A stretch of 31,550 bases of DNA. Source: an uncultured Oscillospiraceae bacterium (lineage in GTDB: Bacteria; Bacillota; Clostridia; Oscillospirales; Oscillospiraceae). Below, piece after piece: positions 1 to 7,194 of this stretch. A program made the position numbers and the translations under genes. The stretch spans positions 1-31,550 of the forward strand of contig CAKTOJ010000008.1 in the NCBI GenBank assembly GCA_934589665.1, given 5' to 3'. The notes beneath the pieces were generated by a model. That model saw only the letters and a list, made by a program, of their open reading frames with translations. It ran no database searches and was not told where the DNA came from. Within the stretch, counting starts at the first letter, position 1. Each line of letters begins with the position of its first letter.

Positions 1-634
1 GAAGAATACAGGATACCCAGATGCCGCGCTCGGCAAAGTGCTTCGTCAGCACGGCGCCGAGCCCCGCGCCCACGGCAAACAGCCCAATCACGCCGAAGTA
101 GGTGAGAGACTTGTGCAGCACCTCACGGTCATGTGTGTGGAAATAGACGCACAGCGCCTCGGTGCCGCTGCGCATGTTGCCGATGCACATGGTGCTGGCG
201 TAGGCGTGGCCGCGCACCTTGCGGAAGGTCTGCACCTGCATGGCGCAGACGAAGGAGACAAGCGCGTTGGCCGCGGTGTTGACCTCCTGCGGCAGGAAGC
301 CGACGAGAAAGAGCAGTGCGATCTCCGCAAGGATGATGAGCTGCCGCCAATGCACCTTTTCCATGTGCTTGCATCGGCGGTGGACGCACTCGGCGATGAA
401 GATACCGAGCATGAACGAAAGCACCGGGATGAGGTAGCGTACGCTGTGCGCCCAGTCGCCTTCAAAGAGATAGGCGCTGAAGAGGACGATGTTGCCGGTC
501 TGCGCGTTGGCAAACACCTTGCCGCGGAACAGGTAGGTGTAGGCGTCCTGCAGGCCGCCGGAGAGAATGATGAACGCGGCGGTCAGGAGGGATTCGGACA
601 TCTGCCCGCGCGGAGAAAAACGAAATCGTGCCAT
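1..634 (-). CDS. YoaK/DUF1275 family membrane protein (C-terminus cut by window edge)
   Basis: A minus-strand reading frame of 211 codons is open to the left edge, so the C-terminus is missing. The start ATG at 634-632 has an AGGAG about 12 bases upstream. The protein opens with MARFRFSPRGQMSESLL, then a hydrophobic stretch with the family-typical GGLQDAYTYLFRGKVFANAQ and TGNIVLF segments. Further membrane segments (YLIPVLSFMLGIFIAE, LIILAEIALLFLVGFLP) and a CAMQVQTFRKVRG segment follow. These match DUF1275 (YoaK), a family of about 220-240 residues with six predicted membrane segments and no firmly established substrate. Only about 20-30 residues should be missing. It is divergent from the patatin-like gene and has its own promoter. 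Function is unknown; some relatives are annotated as transporters without strong proof. Confidence 0.85.
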   Translation of the reverse strand, partial: MARFRFSPRGQMSESLLTAAFIILSGGLQDAYTYLFRGKVFANAQTGNIVLFSAYLFEGDWAHSVRYLIPVLSFMLGIFIAECVHRRCKHMEKVHWRQLIILAEIALLFLVGFLPQEVNTAANALVSFVCAMQVQTFRKVRGHAYASTMCIGNMRSGTEALCVYFHTHDREVLHKSLTYFGVIGLFAVGAGLGAVLTKHFAERGIWVSCIL

Positions 635-676
635 GTTGAAACAAGCTCCTCGCTCTTGATTTTGTCTGCGGCACAC

Positions 677-705
677 ATCATACGCGCGCAGCGGCGGCTT
701 GTCAA
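677..705 (-). promoter_or_regulatory. Sigma-A promoter for the DUF1275 gene
   Basis: On the minus strand, TTGACA (705-700) and TATGAT (682-677) are separated by 17 bases, close to the consensus. Transcription would start near 670, giving a leader of about 36 bases that holds the ribosome binding site. It lies just left of the divergent patatin promoter, with 15 bases between the two -35 boxes, so a regulator bound here could affect both genes. Confidence 0.7.
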
Positions 706-720
706 TCGGAGGTTCGTCCT

Positions 721-749
721 TTGACAAAAGAAAGATTCCGGATTATAGT
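721..749 (+). promoter_or_regulatory. Sigma-A promoter for the patatin-like gene
   Basis: TTGACA (721-726), a 17-base spacer and TATAGT (744-749) form a near-consensus promoter. The start codon of the patatin-like gene is about 50 bases downstream. It is divergent from the promoter at 677-705. Confidence 0.75.
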
Positions 750-799
750 GGTAAAGAGCTTCGGACAGCTTTACCCCCAAACGAAAGAAGGCATGCTAA

Positions 800-1660
800 A
801 TGAAAAAAGGACTGATTATGGAGGGCGGCGCGATGCGCGGCCTGTTTACCGCCGGTGTGATCGATGTGCTCATGGAGCACGGCGTGACCTTTGACGGCGC
901 GATCGGCGTATCCGCCGGCGCGGCGTTCGGCTGCAACTATAAGTCGGGACAGATCGGGCGCGTGCTGCGCTATAACACGCGCTACTGCCGCGACAAGCGC
1001 TACTGCTCGTTCCATTCGCTGCGCATGAACGGCAACGTGTTCAGCACGGATTTCTGCTATGGAGAGGTCCCGCTGCGGCGTGATCCCTTCGACTTTGCGG
1101 CGTTTGACAAAAATCCTATGAAGTTTTACGTCGTGTGCACGGACGTTGTGACGGGCAAGCCCGTTTACCATGAGTATACCGGCTGGGCAGATCACGGCTT
1201 TGACTGGATACGCGCCTCGGCGTCTATGCCGCTTGTGTCGCAGATTGTGGAGATTGACGGCAAAAAGCTGCTCGACGGCGGCATTTCCGATTCGATCCCG
1301 CTGCGCTATTTCCAGAGCCTCGGCTACGATCGGAACGTCGCCGTCCTCACCCAGCCCAGGGGATACCATAAGGGTGAGAATAAGCTCCTGCCGCTCGTGC
1401 GGCAGAAATACCGCCGCTATCCGTGGCTGGTCAAGGCAATGGAGGAGCGGCACACCATGTATAATAACGAGCTTGCGGATGTCGCCCGCGCCGAGGCGGC
1501 GGGCGAGGTGTTTGTCATCCGGCCGGAGAGAAAGCTTCCGGTGGGCCGGCTGGAAAAGGACCCCGGAAAGCTGCAGCAGGCCTATCTGGCCGGGCGCGAG
1601 GCTGCAAGAGCAGCGCTTCCGGCGCTGACGGCCTATTTGAACGGCGGGGTGGAGTCCTGA
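800..1660 (+). CDS. Patatin-like phospholipase (YjjU/RssA-type)
   Basis: This 286-residue protein is a predicted serine acyl-hydrolase of the patatin fold, a family acting on phospholipid or other acyl esters. The three patatin signatures are all present. A glycine-rich oxyanion loop (EGGAMRG, residues 8-14) comes first, then the nucleophile elbow GVSAG with Ser38, and then the DGG motif with Asp159 (LLDGGISDSIP), completing the Ser-Asp dyad. The start is supported by an AAGAAGG upstream. There is no signal peptide, so it is probably cytoplasmic or peripheral to the membrane. It has its own promoter and a strong terminator, so it is monocistronic. The layout resembles YjjU of E. coli. The physiological substrate cannot be read from sequence. 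Confidence 0.9.
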   Translation: MKKGLIMEGGAMRGLFTAGVIDVLMEHGVTFDGAIGVSAGAAFGCNYKSGQIGRVLRYNTRYCRDKRYCSFHSLRMNGNVFSTDFCYGEVPLRRDPFDFAAFDKNPMKFYVVCTDVVTGKPVYHEYTGWADHGFDWIRASASMPLVSQIVEIDGKKLLDGGISDSIPLRYFQSLGYDRNVAVLTQPRGYHKGENKLLPLVRQKYRRYPWLVKAMEERHTMYNNELADVARAEAAGEVFVIRPERKLPVGRLEKDPGKLQQAYLAGREAARAALPALTAYLNGGVES

Positions 1661-1676
1661 AAACAAAAGAATAAGA

Positions 1677-1702
1677 AGCGGGCCATACGGCCCGCTTTTT
1701 TT
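1677..1702 (+). terminator. Rho-independent terminator after the patatin-like gene
   Basis: A perfect 8-base-pair stem AGCGGGCC/GGCCCGCT with an ATAC loop is followed by seven T residues. It lies 17 bases after the stop codon. Confidence 0.93.
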
Positions 1703-1756
1703 GTGCCGGGGATGACGCTGCCCGAATATTTTCTGCGCAGTGAACGGAAAGTACGG

Positions 1757-1778
1757 ATAGAAATGTTCACATTTCTAT
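1757..1778. promoter_or_regulatory. Operator-like inverted repeat over the relQ promoter
   Basis: ATAGAAATG and CATTTCTAT form perfect 9-base arms around TTCA. A partly overlapping outer dyad (GGATAG at 1755-1760, CTATCC at 1780-1785) extends to the -10 box. The element sits exactly between the predicted -35 and -10, where a repressor would block polymerase. There is no T run after it, so it is not a terminator. The regulator is unknown. Confidence 0.45.
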
Positions 1779-1786
1779 GCTATCCT
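1758..1786 (+). promoter_or_regulatory. Candidate promoter for the small alarmone synthetase
   Basis: TAGAAA (1758-1763), a 17-base spacer and TATCCT (1781-1786) match the sigma-A consensus at four of six bases in each box. An extended -10 TG at 1778-1779 strengthens it. The start codon is about 45 bases downstream. The -35 and spacer coincide with the dyad at 1757-1778. Confidence 0.5.
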
Positions 1787-1830
1787 AATAAAAACGGCAG
1801 AAAAAGAAAGATGAAACGGAGAAGGACAAG

Positions 1831-2547
1831 ATGGCGCTGAAAAACAACGGCGATCGCGGCGGACTGGAGCGGTTTCTGCTCTCAAGGCTGCCGCGGCGGG
1901 AGATCACAACGATGGTGCAGTCCTATGCCCAGCCCTATCGGGAGCTGATGAGCTATTACCGCTGCGCAATGATGGAGGTCGAGACGAAGTTCAACGTACT
2001 CAATGAGGAGCTCTCGCTCCAGTATGACCGCAACCCGATCGAGACGATCAAGACGCGGCTGAAATCACCCGAGAGCATTGTGGAAAAGCTTCAGCGGCGC
2101 GGCTACCCGCTCACGGTGGAGAGCATCGAGGAAAATCTTAACGATATCGCGGGTGTGCGCGTGATCTGCTCGTTCCCTTCGGATATCTACCAGTTGGCGG
2201 ACGCGCTTTTGAAGCAGGACGACATCCGCCTGATCGAACGCAAGGACTACATTAAAAATCCAAAGCCGAACGGCTACCGCAGTCTGCATTTGATCGTGGA
2301 GACGCCGATCTTTCTGCACGACCAGAAGCGGCTGATGCGGGTGGAGGTGCAGTTCCGCACCATCTCGATGGACTGGTGGGCGAGCTTGGAGCATAAGATC
2401 CGGTACAAAAAGGATTTGCCGGAGATGGAAAATGTGAACCGGGAGCTCTTCGAGTGCGCGGAGATCAGCGCAAGACTGGACGCGCGCATGGAAAAGCTCC
2501 AGCGGCTGGCCGCCGACTGCGTGGAGGAGCAGGGCGGAAAACAGTAA
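1831..2547 (+). CDS. relQ: Small alarmone synthetase, RelA/SpoT-domain GTP pyrophosphokinase
   Basis: This 238-residue protein should transfer pyrophosphate from ATP to GTP or GDP, making (p)ppGpp. The synthetase domain fills most of the chain: RLKSPESIVEKL (ATP-binding basic segment), NDIAGVRVIC, the G-loop region NPKPNGYRSLH, and VEVQFRT followed by WASLEHKIRY. There is no HD hydrolase domain before it and no TGS/ACT region after it, so it is a stand-alone synthetase of the RelQ/SAS1 (YjbM) type, whose members are about 210-240 residues. The ATG has GGAGAAGG just upstream. It is a single-gene unit between its own promoter with dyad and a terminator, which suggests transcriptional control of alarmone output. 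RelP/SAS2 is the alternative subclass; the C-terminal helix seen here fits RelQ better. Confidence 0.9.
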   Translation: MALKNNGDRGGLERFLLSRLPRREITTMVQSYAQPYRELMSYYRCAMMEVETKFNVLNEELSLQYDRNPIETIKTRLKSPESIVEKLQRRGYPLTVESIEENLNDIAGVRVICSFPSDIYQLADALLKQDDIRLIERKDYIKNPKPNGYRSLHLIVETPIFLHDQKRLMRVEVQFRTISMDWWASLEHKIRYKKDLPEMENVNRELFECAEISARLDARMEKLQRLAADCVEEQGGKQ

Positions 2548-2563
2548 TTATCCATAATAAAAG

Positions 2564-2599
2564 AAAGAGAGGACGGGAGCTTCCGCCCTCTCTTTTTTT
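2564..2599 (+). terminator. Terminator after relQ
   Basis: AAAGAGAGGACGG and CCGCCCTCTCTTT pair with one mismatch around a short GAGCTT loop, followed by a run of seven T residues. It ends three bases before the sigma-E-like promoter of spoIVFA, separating the two units. Confidence 0.9.
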
Positions 2600-2601
2600 C
2601 G

Positions 2602-2630
2602 GCATATCCACATCTCCGGCGGCATAGATT
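2602..2630 (+). promoter_or_regulatory. Sigma-E-like sporulation promoter of spoIVFA-spoIVFB
   Basis: GCATATC (2602-2608), a 14-base spacer and CATAGATT (2623-2630) match the mother-cell sigma-E consensus (KMATATT, 14-15 bases, CATACANT) at all but one position in each box. It sits 34 bases before the chosen spoIVFA start. No good sigma-A promoter is seen in this gap. In B. subtilis the spoIVF operon is sigma-E dependent, so the motif and the gene identity support each other. Confidence 0.65.
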
Positions 2631-2663
2631 TTTTTCAAACAAGCTGTGGGGGAGGGCGTGACG

Positions 2664-3524
2664 GTGACGAGGAGGACAACGCTTCAAAAATGGATGCGGG
2701 ATCGAGGCCAGCGGCGTGCCGCAGTGCGGATGAGCGGAGGCGCGGCGGCGCACCGCACGGCACCGCGCAGACAGGGGAGCACAGAGCATGTGTTCTCGCG
2801 CCGCCTTGTGCAGTCGTCGGTCTGTGGGGTGCTTTTTGCACTGCTCATTGTGCTCAAGCTGGTTCTGCCGGGAAATCTTGCGGCGTTCCGCGGGACGCTG
2901 GCCCAGTGGCTCGTGCGGGACGCGGACTTTGTGTCGGCCTTTTCCGCCATCGGCCACGCCGCAGCTGCGCCGCAGCGCTTTGCCGAGTCGCTGGGAGAGG
3001 CCTATATCGCCGTATTCGGCGGCGAGCAGGCGCAGGAGGTCGGCGGCCGCACAGAGCTTGGGGAAACGGAAGCGGAACCCTCTGCGCGCGAGCTTCCGGA
3101 GCATGCCTCGGCAGAGCATCCGACGCTTCCGTTTCCCTATGCACCGCCGCTGGCGGGGACGCTGACATCCTCCTTCGGCTGGCGCGAAGACCCAAACGGC
3201 GGGGCGGAGGCGTTTCACTACGGCGTCGATCTGGCGGCGGACGAGGGAACGGGTTTTGTATGCTTCGCCGGCGGTACGGTCGGCGTGGTAGGGGAGAGCA
3301 CGGTGCTTGGCAAGTATCTGACCGTGCGGCACGACGGCGGCTTTGAGACGCTCTATGCGCATTGCAGCCGCATCACGGTCAGCTCAGGCCAGAGCGTGAC
3401 GCTGGGGGAGACGCTCGGTGAGGTCGGCGCGACCGGCAACGCCACCGGAGCGCACCTCCATTTTGAGCTGCATGACGGCACGAGCTATCTTGATCCTCTC
3501 GGCTATCTTACCGATGCGGCATAG
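2664..3524 (+). CDS. spoIVFA: SpoIVFA-like membrane protein with M23 (LytM) domain
   Basis: This is a protein of about 286 residues. A basic N-terminus (1-47) is followed by one membrane segment (about 49-68, VCGVLFALLIVLKLVLP), a linker, and a C-terminal M23 peptidase fold from about residue 160 (TLTSSFGWREDPNG). The metal and catalytic positions of active M23 enzymes are all present: His185 and Asp189 in HYGVD, His233 in LYAHC, and His264/His266 in AHLHFEL. In the spoIVF operon the A protein holds the SpoIVFB protease in check with BofA until SpoIVB cleaves it. Here the identity comes from architecture plus the overlapping spoIVFB. The GTG at 2664 is chosen because GGGGGAGG ends about 8 bases before it; GTG codons at 2646 and 2658 are alternatives. 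A SpoIIQ-type endopeptidase is the other possibility. Confidence 0.75.
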   Translation: MTRRTTLQKWMRDRGQRRAAVRMSGGAAAHRTAPRRQGSTEHVFSRRLVQSSVCGVLFALLIVLKLVLPGNLAAFRGTLAQWLVRDADFVSAFSAIGHAAAAPQRFAESLGEAYIAVFGGEQAQEVGGRTELGETEAEPSARELPEHASAEHPTLPFPYAPPLAGTLTSSFGWREDPNGGAEAFHYGVDLAADEGTGFVCFAGGTVGVVGESTVLGKYLTVRHDGGFETLYAHCSRITVSSGQSVTLGETLGEVGATGNATGAHLHFELHDGTSYLDPLGYLTDAA

Positions 3525-4134
3525 GCGGGGACGTGCGCATGTGAGCGCGGGGTTCTGGCTGCTTGTCGTGCTGGCCGTTATTGTTTCACCGCTGATGGCT
3601 GTTGCGGCGATTTTGTGCGCGGCAGCGCTGCATGAAGCGGGACATCTTGCCGCTATGCAGCACTATGGAGTTTCTGTAAAGCGGATACGCCTGACGGCAC
3701 TGGGCGCGGAGATCGACGCGCTGGCGCTCGAGAGGCTGTCGTATGGACGAGAGCTGGTCGTCACGCTCGCGGGCGCGGCGGTCAATCTGCTCTGCGCGGC
3801 CGGGCTTGCGGGACTTGGATTGTGGACGGCGTGGGAATGGGCGTTCGTTTTTGCCGGCGCGCATCTGGTGCTCGCCGTGTTCAATCTTCTGCCCGTTCTG
3901 CCGCTCGACGGCGCGCGGGCGCTGTATTTGGTGACGGCGTTTGTGTTCGGCCCGGCGGCGGGGGAACGGATCACGGCGGCGGTTAGCCTTGCCTGCGCGC
4001 TCGCTCTGTGCGCGCTGGGCGTGAAGCTTTCACTGGCGCTGCGCAGCGGCTATCTGTTCGTCTTTGCCGCCTTCGGCCTTCTCTGGAGCCTGCTGCGGCA
4101 ACTGGGGCTTGCACGCGGCGGGAAAAGCGTGTAG
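3514..4134 (+). CDS. spoIVFB: SpoIVFB-like site-2 intramembrane metalloprotease (M50), short form
   Basis: This is a 206-residue polytopic membrane protein. The zinc motif HEAGH (residues 40-44) lies in a hydrophobic helix (AVAAILCAAALHEAGHLAAM). The second site-2 protease motif NLLPVLPLDG (residues 124-133, Asp132) lies in a later helix. In B. subtilis SpoIVFB cuts pro-sigma-K inside the membrane during late sporulation. This copy ends after the membrane core and has no C-terminal CBS domain, which the B. subtilis enzyme (about 288 residues) carries. The ATG at 3514 overlaps the spoIVFA end by 11 bases, indicating translational coupling, but has no clear ribosome site. GTG 3541 behind AGGCGGGG is an alternative. 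Co-transcription with spoIVFA from the sigma-E-like promoter is inferred. Confidence 0.82.
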   Translation: MRHRRGRAHVSAGFWLLVVLAVIVSPLMAVAAILCAAALHEAGHLAAMQHYGVSVKRIRLTALGAEIDALALERLSYGRELVVTLAGAAVNLLCAAGLAGLGLWTAWEWAFVFAGAHLVLAVFNLLPVLPLDGARALYLVTAFVFGPAAGERITAAVSLACALALCALGVKLSLALRSGYLFVFAAFGLLWSLLRQLGLARGGKSV

Positions 4135-4137
4135 AAT
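4109..4137 (+). promoter_or_regulatory. Sigma-A promoter for the radical SAM pair
   Basis: TTGCAC (4109-4114), a 17-base spacer and TAGAAT (4132-4137) overlap the end of spoIVFB. The start of the next gene is 34 bases downstream. This would let the radical SAM genes be expressed in vegetative cells, independently of the sporulation promoter upstream. No terminator separates them from spoIVFB. Confidence 0.6.
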
Positions 4138-4170
4138 ACGGTCAATGCTTTGAACTGAAGGAGCCTGACT

Positions 4171-6003
4171 GTGGACAAACGATTGGAACGCATCCTGCCC
4201 CGTGTGCAGAAGCCTGCGCGCTATGTGGGCGGCGAATATAACGCGGTGATGAAGGATCTCTCGCAGGTCGATACCCGCATTGCCTTCTGCTTCCCGGATA
4301 CCTATGAGATCGGCATGTCGAACCTCGGCATGCGCATCCTCTATGGCATTATGAACAACATGGAGGGCGTGTGGTGCGAGCGCGTGTACGCGCCGTGGGG
4401 CGACATGGAGGAGGAGATGCGCAGGGCGGGGCTTCCGCTCTACGCGCTTGAGTCCGGCGATCCCATCCGCGATTTTGACATCATCGCCTTTTCCGTCGGC
4501 TATGAGATGGCGTTTCCCGCCATGCTCAATATGCTCGACCTGGCCGACGTGCCGATCCACGCCACCGAGCGCACGGAGCTCACGCCGCTGGTCGTCGCCG
4601 GCGGCACGGCGATGTTCAACTGTGAGCCGATCGCCGACTTTATCGACATCGCCGAGATCGGCGAGGGAGAGGAGATGAACGTCGAGCTCATCGAGCTGCA
4701 CCGGAAGGCGCGGCGCGAGGGCTGGACAAAGCAGGAGTTTCTTCAAAAGGCTGCGCAGCTCGACGGCATCTATGTCCCCAGCCTTTATGAAATCGACTAC
4801 AACGACGACGGCACGGTGAAGTCCATCACGCCGACCGGCGGCGCGCCGCACGTCGTCACCAAGCGCATCATGCGCGACATGGACAAGGCGTGGTATCCTG
4901 CAAAGACGATCGTGCCCTCCACTGAGATCGTGCAGGACCGCACGACGCTCGAGCTCTTCCGCGGCTGCATCCGCGGCTGCCGCTTCTGTCAGGCGGGCTA
5001 TGTCTACCGTCCCGTGCGCAACCGTTCGGAAAAGCTGCTGGTCGAATACGCAAAGGAGGCCATCGAGGATTCGGGCTACGAGGAAATGACGCTCTCGTCG
5101 CTCTCGACCTCGGACTACCGCCCGCTCGTCGAGCTGTGCGACGATCTGGAGGAGTTCTGCGCTGAGCGCCATGTGAACCTTTCGCTCCCCAGCCTGCGCG
5201 CCGATAACTTCTCCATGGCGCTCATGGAGCGGCTGCAAAAGGGAAGAAAGACCGGCCTCACCTTTGCCCCCGAGGCCGGCACGCAGCGCCTGCGCGACGC
5301 GATCAATAAAAATCTTACAGAGGAGGACCTGCTTGCCTCCTGCCGCCGTGCCTTTGCCGGCGGCTACAGCGCCGTGAAGCTCTATTTCATGCTCGGTCTG
5401 CCGACGGAGACGGACGAGGACGTGCTCGGCATCGCCGAGGTCGCCTCGCATGTCATGCACGCATGGCGCGAGAGCGCGAGCAATAAAAACCGCGGCGTGC
5501 GCATCACGGTCTCGACCTCGTGGTTTGTTCCAAAGCCGCACACGGCTTTCCAGTGGGAGCCGCAGATCCCCAAGGAGGAATACGAGCGCCGCGTGAAGCT
5601 GCTGCGGGAGAATATGCTCACGAAATCCGTCACCTATAACTGGCACGACAGCGACACAAGCTATATGGAGGCTGTGATCTCCCGCGGCGACCGCCGGATG
5701 TGCAAGGTGCTGGAGACAGCGTGGCGCAAGGGCGAGCATCTGCCCGCGTGGGAGGAGTATTTCTCGCTCGACCGCTGGCTCGAGGCCTTTGACGAGTGCG
5801 GTCTTGATCCGCATTTCTATGCCAACCGCACGCGCGGGGAGGATGAGCTGATGCCGTGGGCTATGATCTCCAGCGGCGTGACGGAGCAGTATCTCTGGCG
5901 CGAGCATGAGCGGTGCTATCAGTCCGTCACCACGCCGGACTGCCGCACGCACTGCAACGGCTGCGGGGCCAATATTCTGCTGGGGAGGCAATGTGATGGC
6001 TAA
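4171..6003 (+). CDS. B12-binding radical SAM protein, TIGR03960-like
   Basis: This is a 610-residue protein. The N-terminal part (about 1-200) resembles a cobalamin-binding fold (FCFPDTYEIGMSNLGMRILY, DIIAFSVGYEMAFPAMLNML, PLVVAGGTAMFNCEP). The radical SAM core follows with the canonical cluster motif CIRGCRFCQAG (Cys266, Cys270, Cys273), then LSLPSLRADNF and GLTFAPEAGTQRLRDAINK. The C-terminus has a second cysteine group (CRTHCNGCGAN) that could hold another cluster. This arrangement matches the TIGR03960 family, which travels with the DUF2344 protein encoded next; the substrate has not been established as far as I know, and an RNA or ribosomal target is a guess. The GTG start has GAAGGAG 8 bases upstream. 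The reading frame overlaps the next gene by 8 bases. Confidence 0.88.
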   Translation: MDKRLERILPRVQKPARYVGGEYNAVMKDLSQVDTRIAFCFPDTYEIGMSNLGMRILYGIMNNMEGVWCERVYAPWGDMEEEMRRAGLPLYALESGDPIRDFDIIAFSVGYEMAFPAMLNMLDLADVPIHATERTELTPLVVAGGTAMFNCEPIADFIDIAEIGEGEEMNVELIELHRKARREGWTKQEFLQKAAQLDGIYVPSLYEIDYNDDGTVKSITPTGGAPHVVTKRIMRDMDKAWYPAKTIVPSTEIVQDRTTLELFRGCIRGCRFCQAGYVYRPVRNRSEKLLVEYAKEAIEDSGYEEMTLSSLSTSDYRPLVELCDDLEEFCAERHVNLSLPSLRADNFSMALMERLQKGRKTGLTFAPEAGTQRLRDAINKNLTEEDLLASCRRAFAGGYSAVKLYFMLGLPTETDEDVLGIAEVASHVMHAWRESASNKNRGVRITVSTSWFVPKPHTAFQWEPQIPKEEYERRVKLLRENMLTKSVTYNWHDSDTSYMEAVISRGDRRMCKVLETAWRKGEHLPAWEEYFSLDRWLEAFDECGLDPHFYANRTRGEDELMPWAMISSGVTEQYLWREHERCYQSVTTPDCRTHCNGCGANILLGRQCDG

Positions 6004-6658
6004 ACTGAGACTTCTGTTCACCAAGGAGGCGCAGGCTTCCTATATTTCGCATCTGGACACGATGCGCACCTTCCAGCGCGTGTTTCCGCGTGCGGAGCTG
6101 CACCTCAAGCATTCCAACGGCTTTCATCCGCATCCCATCATTTCTATTGTTCTGCCGCTGCCGGTGGGGCAGTCGAGCGATTGCGAGCTGCTCGACTTTG
6201 AGACCGTTGAGGAAACAGACGGTTCCGGCATCGCGGAAAAGCTGAATACCGGTCTGCCCGCCGGACTGCGCGTGAAGGAGTGTTATCCGGTCACGCGCCC
6301 TGTGCGTGAGTTCGCTTTCCTGCGCGCGCGGATGGAGCTGATCTATGATAACGGCGTGCCCGCCGGCGCGGTCGAGGAGCTGCGCGGACTGTTCGCACGA
6401 TCCTCGCTCATCATCGAAAAGCGCACCAAGCACAAGTCGATGGCAGAGGTGGACGTTGCGCCGATGATCCGTGAAATGGCCCTCACACAGGAGGGTAACA
6501 GCATTTTTGCCGACGCCGTGGTTGCCGCGCAGAATCCGGGACTCAACCCGGCTTATCTTGCGCAGGCGATTGAGCGTGAGCTGCCCGCGCTCCGTCCGGA
6601 CTTTGTCCGCGTGCGCCGGGAGGAGCTTTACGACGCGGAGATGAATATTTTCCGCTGA
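5996..6658 (+). CDS. Radical SAM-associated DUF2344 protein, TIGR03936-like
   Basis: This 220-residue protein starts at the ATG overlapping the previous gene, with GGGGAGG 8 bases upstream. Its opening (MAKLRLLFTKEAQASYISHLDTMRTFQR) and the following HLKHSNGFHPHPIISIVLPLPVG segment are typical of DUF2344. This domain is often fused to or encoded after TIGR03960 radical SAM proteins. The 8-base overlap implies coupled translation and a joint function. The basic and aromatic content would suit RNA binding, but that is inference. No catalytic motif is recognised. Confidence 0.85.
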   Translation: MAKLRLLFTKEAQASYISHLDTMRTFQRVFPRAELHLKHSNGFHPHPIISIVLPLPVGQSSDCELLDFETVEETDGSGIAEKLNTGLPAGLRVKECYPVTRPVREFAFLRARMELIYDNGVPAGAVEELRGLFARSSLIIEKRTKHKSMAEVDVAPMIREMALTQEGNSIFADAVVAAQNPGLNPAYLAQAIERELPALRPDFVRVRREELYDAEMNIFR

Positions 6659-6704
6659 ATGAGAAGAAAATCTGCATTACACGGGAGAAAAATGCAAAAA
6701 AAGC

Positions 6705-6733
6705 TTGCATTCTCGCTCCGGGTGTGGTATTCT
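6705..6733 (+). promoter_or_regulatory. Sigma-A promoter of rplS
   Basis: TTGCAT (6705-6710), a 17-base spacer and TATTCT (6728-6733) with an extended -10 TG at 6725-6726. The -35 is half of an inverted repeat AATGCAA/TTGCATT (6691-6697, 6705-6711). Transcription would start near 6740. Confidence 0.7.
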
Positions 6734-6739
6734 ATCTCA

Positions 6740-6836
6740 GCTTGAAAAGGGCGGTCCTCTGCCGTGCGCGGGCGAATGAGCCAAATGCGCCATGGAAAAG
6801 CGGTCACGAACGCCTATAAATTAGGAGGAAATATCC
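6740..6836 (+). promoter_or_regulatory. rplS 5' leader, possible autoregulatory RNA
   Basis: About 97 untranslated bases lie between the predicted transcription start and the rplS ATG, long for this compact genome. They contain GC-rich complementary segments around 6748-6815 and end in a consensus TAGGAGG. Ribosomal protein leaders, including L19 leaders, are known in Firmicutes and bind the protein product. I could not match this one to a known consensus by eye. Confidence 0.3.
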
Positions 6837-7178
6837 ATGGATCTCATTAAGGAACTCGAAAGCCAGCAGATGAAGGCTGAGAAGCCCGTTGCCAACGTCG
6901 GCGACACCGTTCGCGTCCACGTCAAGATCAAGGAAGGCTCCCGTGAGCGTATCCAGGTCTTCGAGGGCATCGTGATCGCCAAGAAGCACGGCGGCATCGA
7001 GGAGACCATCACTGTCCGCCGCATGGCTTACGGCGTCGGCGTTGAGAAGGTTTTCCCGCTTCACTCCCCCTCGATCGAGAAGATCGAGACGGTGCGTACC
7101 GGCTATGTCCGCCGCGCGAAGCTCTACTATCTGCGTGACCGCGTCGGCAAGGCTGCGAAGATCCGCGAGAAGCTGTAA
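6837..7178 (+). CDS. rplS: 50S ribosomal protein L19
   Basis: This 113-residue protein matches bacterial L19 throughout: [56 protein letters not shown] and the basic C-terminus [22 protein letters not shown]19 sits at the 30S-50S interface near bridge B8. The ATG follows TAGGAGG with ideal spacing. In many Firmicutes rplS follows trmD; here it stands alone between its own promoter and terminator, but keeps its usual downstream neighbours rbgA and rnhB beyond lepB. Confidence 0.98.
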   Translation: MDLIKELESQQMKAEKPVANVGDTVRVHVKIKEGSRERIQVFEGIVIAKKHGGIEETITVRRMAYGVGVEKVFPLHSPSIEKIETVRTGYVRRAKLYYLRDRVGKAAKIREKL

Positions 7179-7194
7179 GAAAAACAGAAATAAG

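Noticed and set aside
38..724. A 228-codon plus-strand frame at the left edge
   Set aside because: The minus strand encodes a recognisable DUF1275 protein with a promoter and ribosome site over the same bases.
4030..6024. A 664-codon open frame on the minus strand
   Set aside because: It is antisense to the radical SAM pair, has no recognisable domain and a His/Arg/Ala-rich composition expected from the reverse of GC-rich codons.
6659..6704. Terminator after the DUF2344 gene
   Set aside because: There is an inverted repeat around 6691-6711 but no T run on the plus strand, and it forms part of the rplS promoter.
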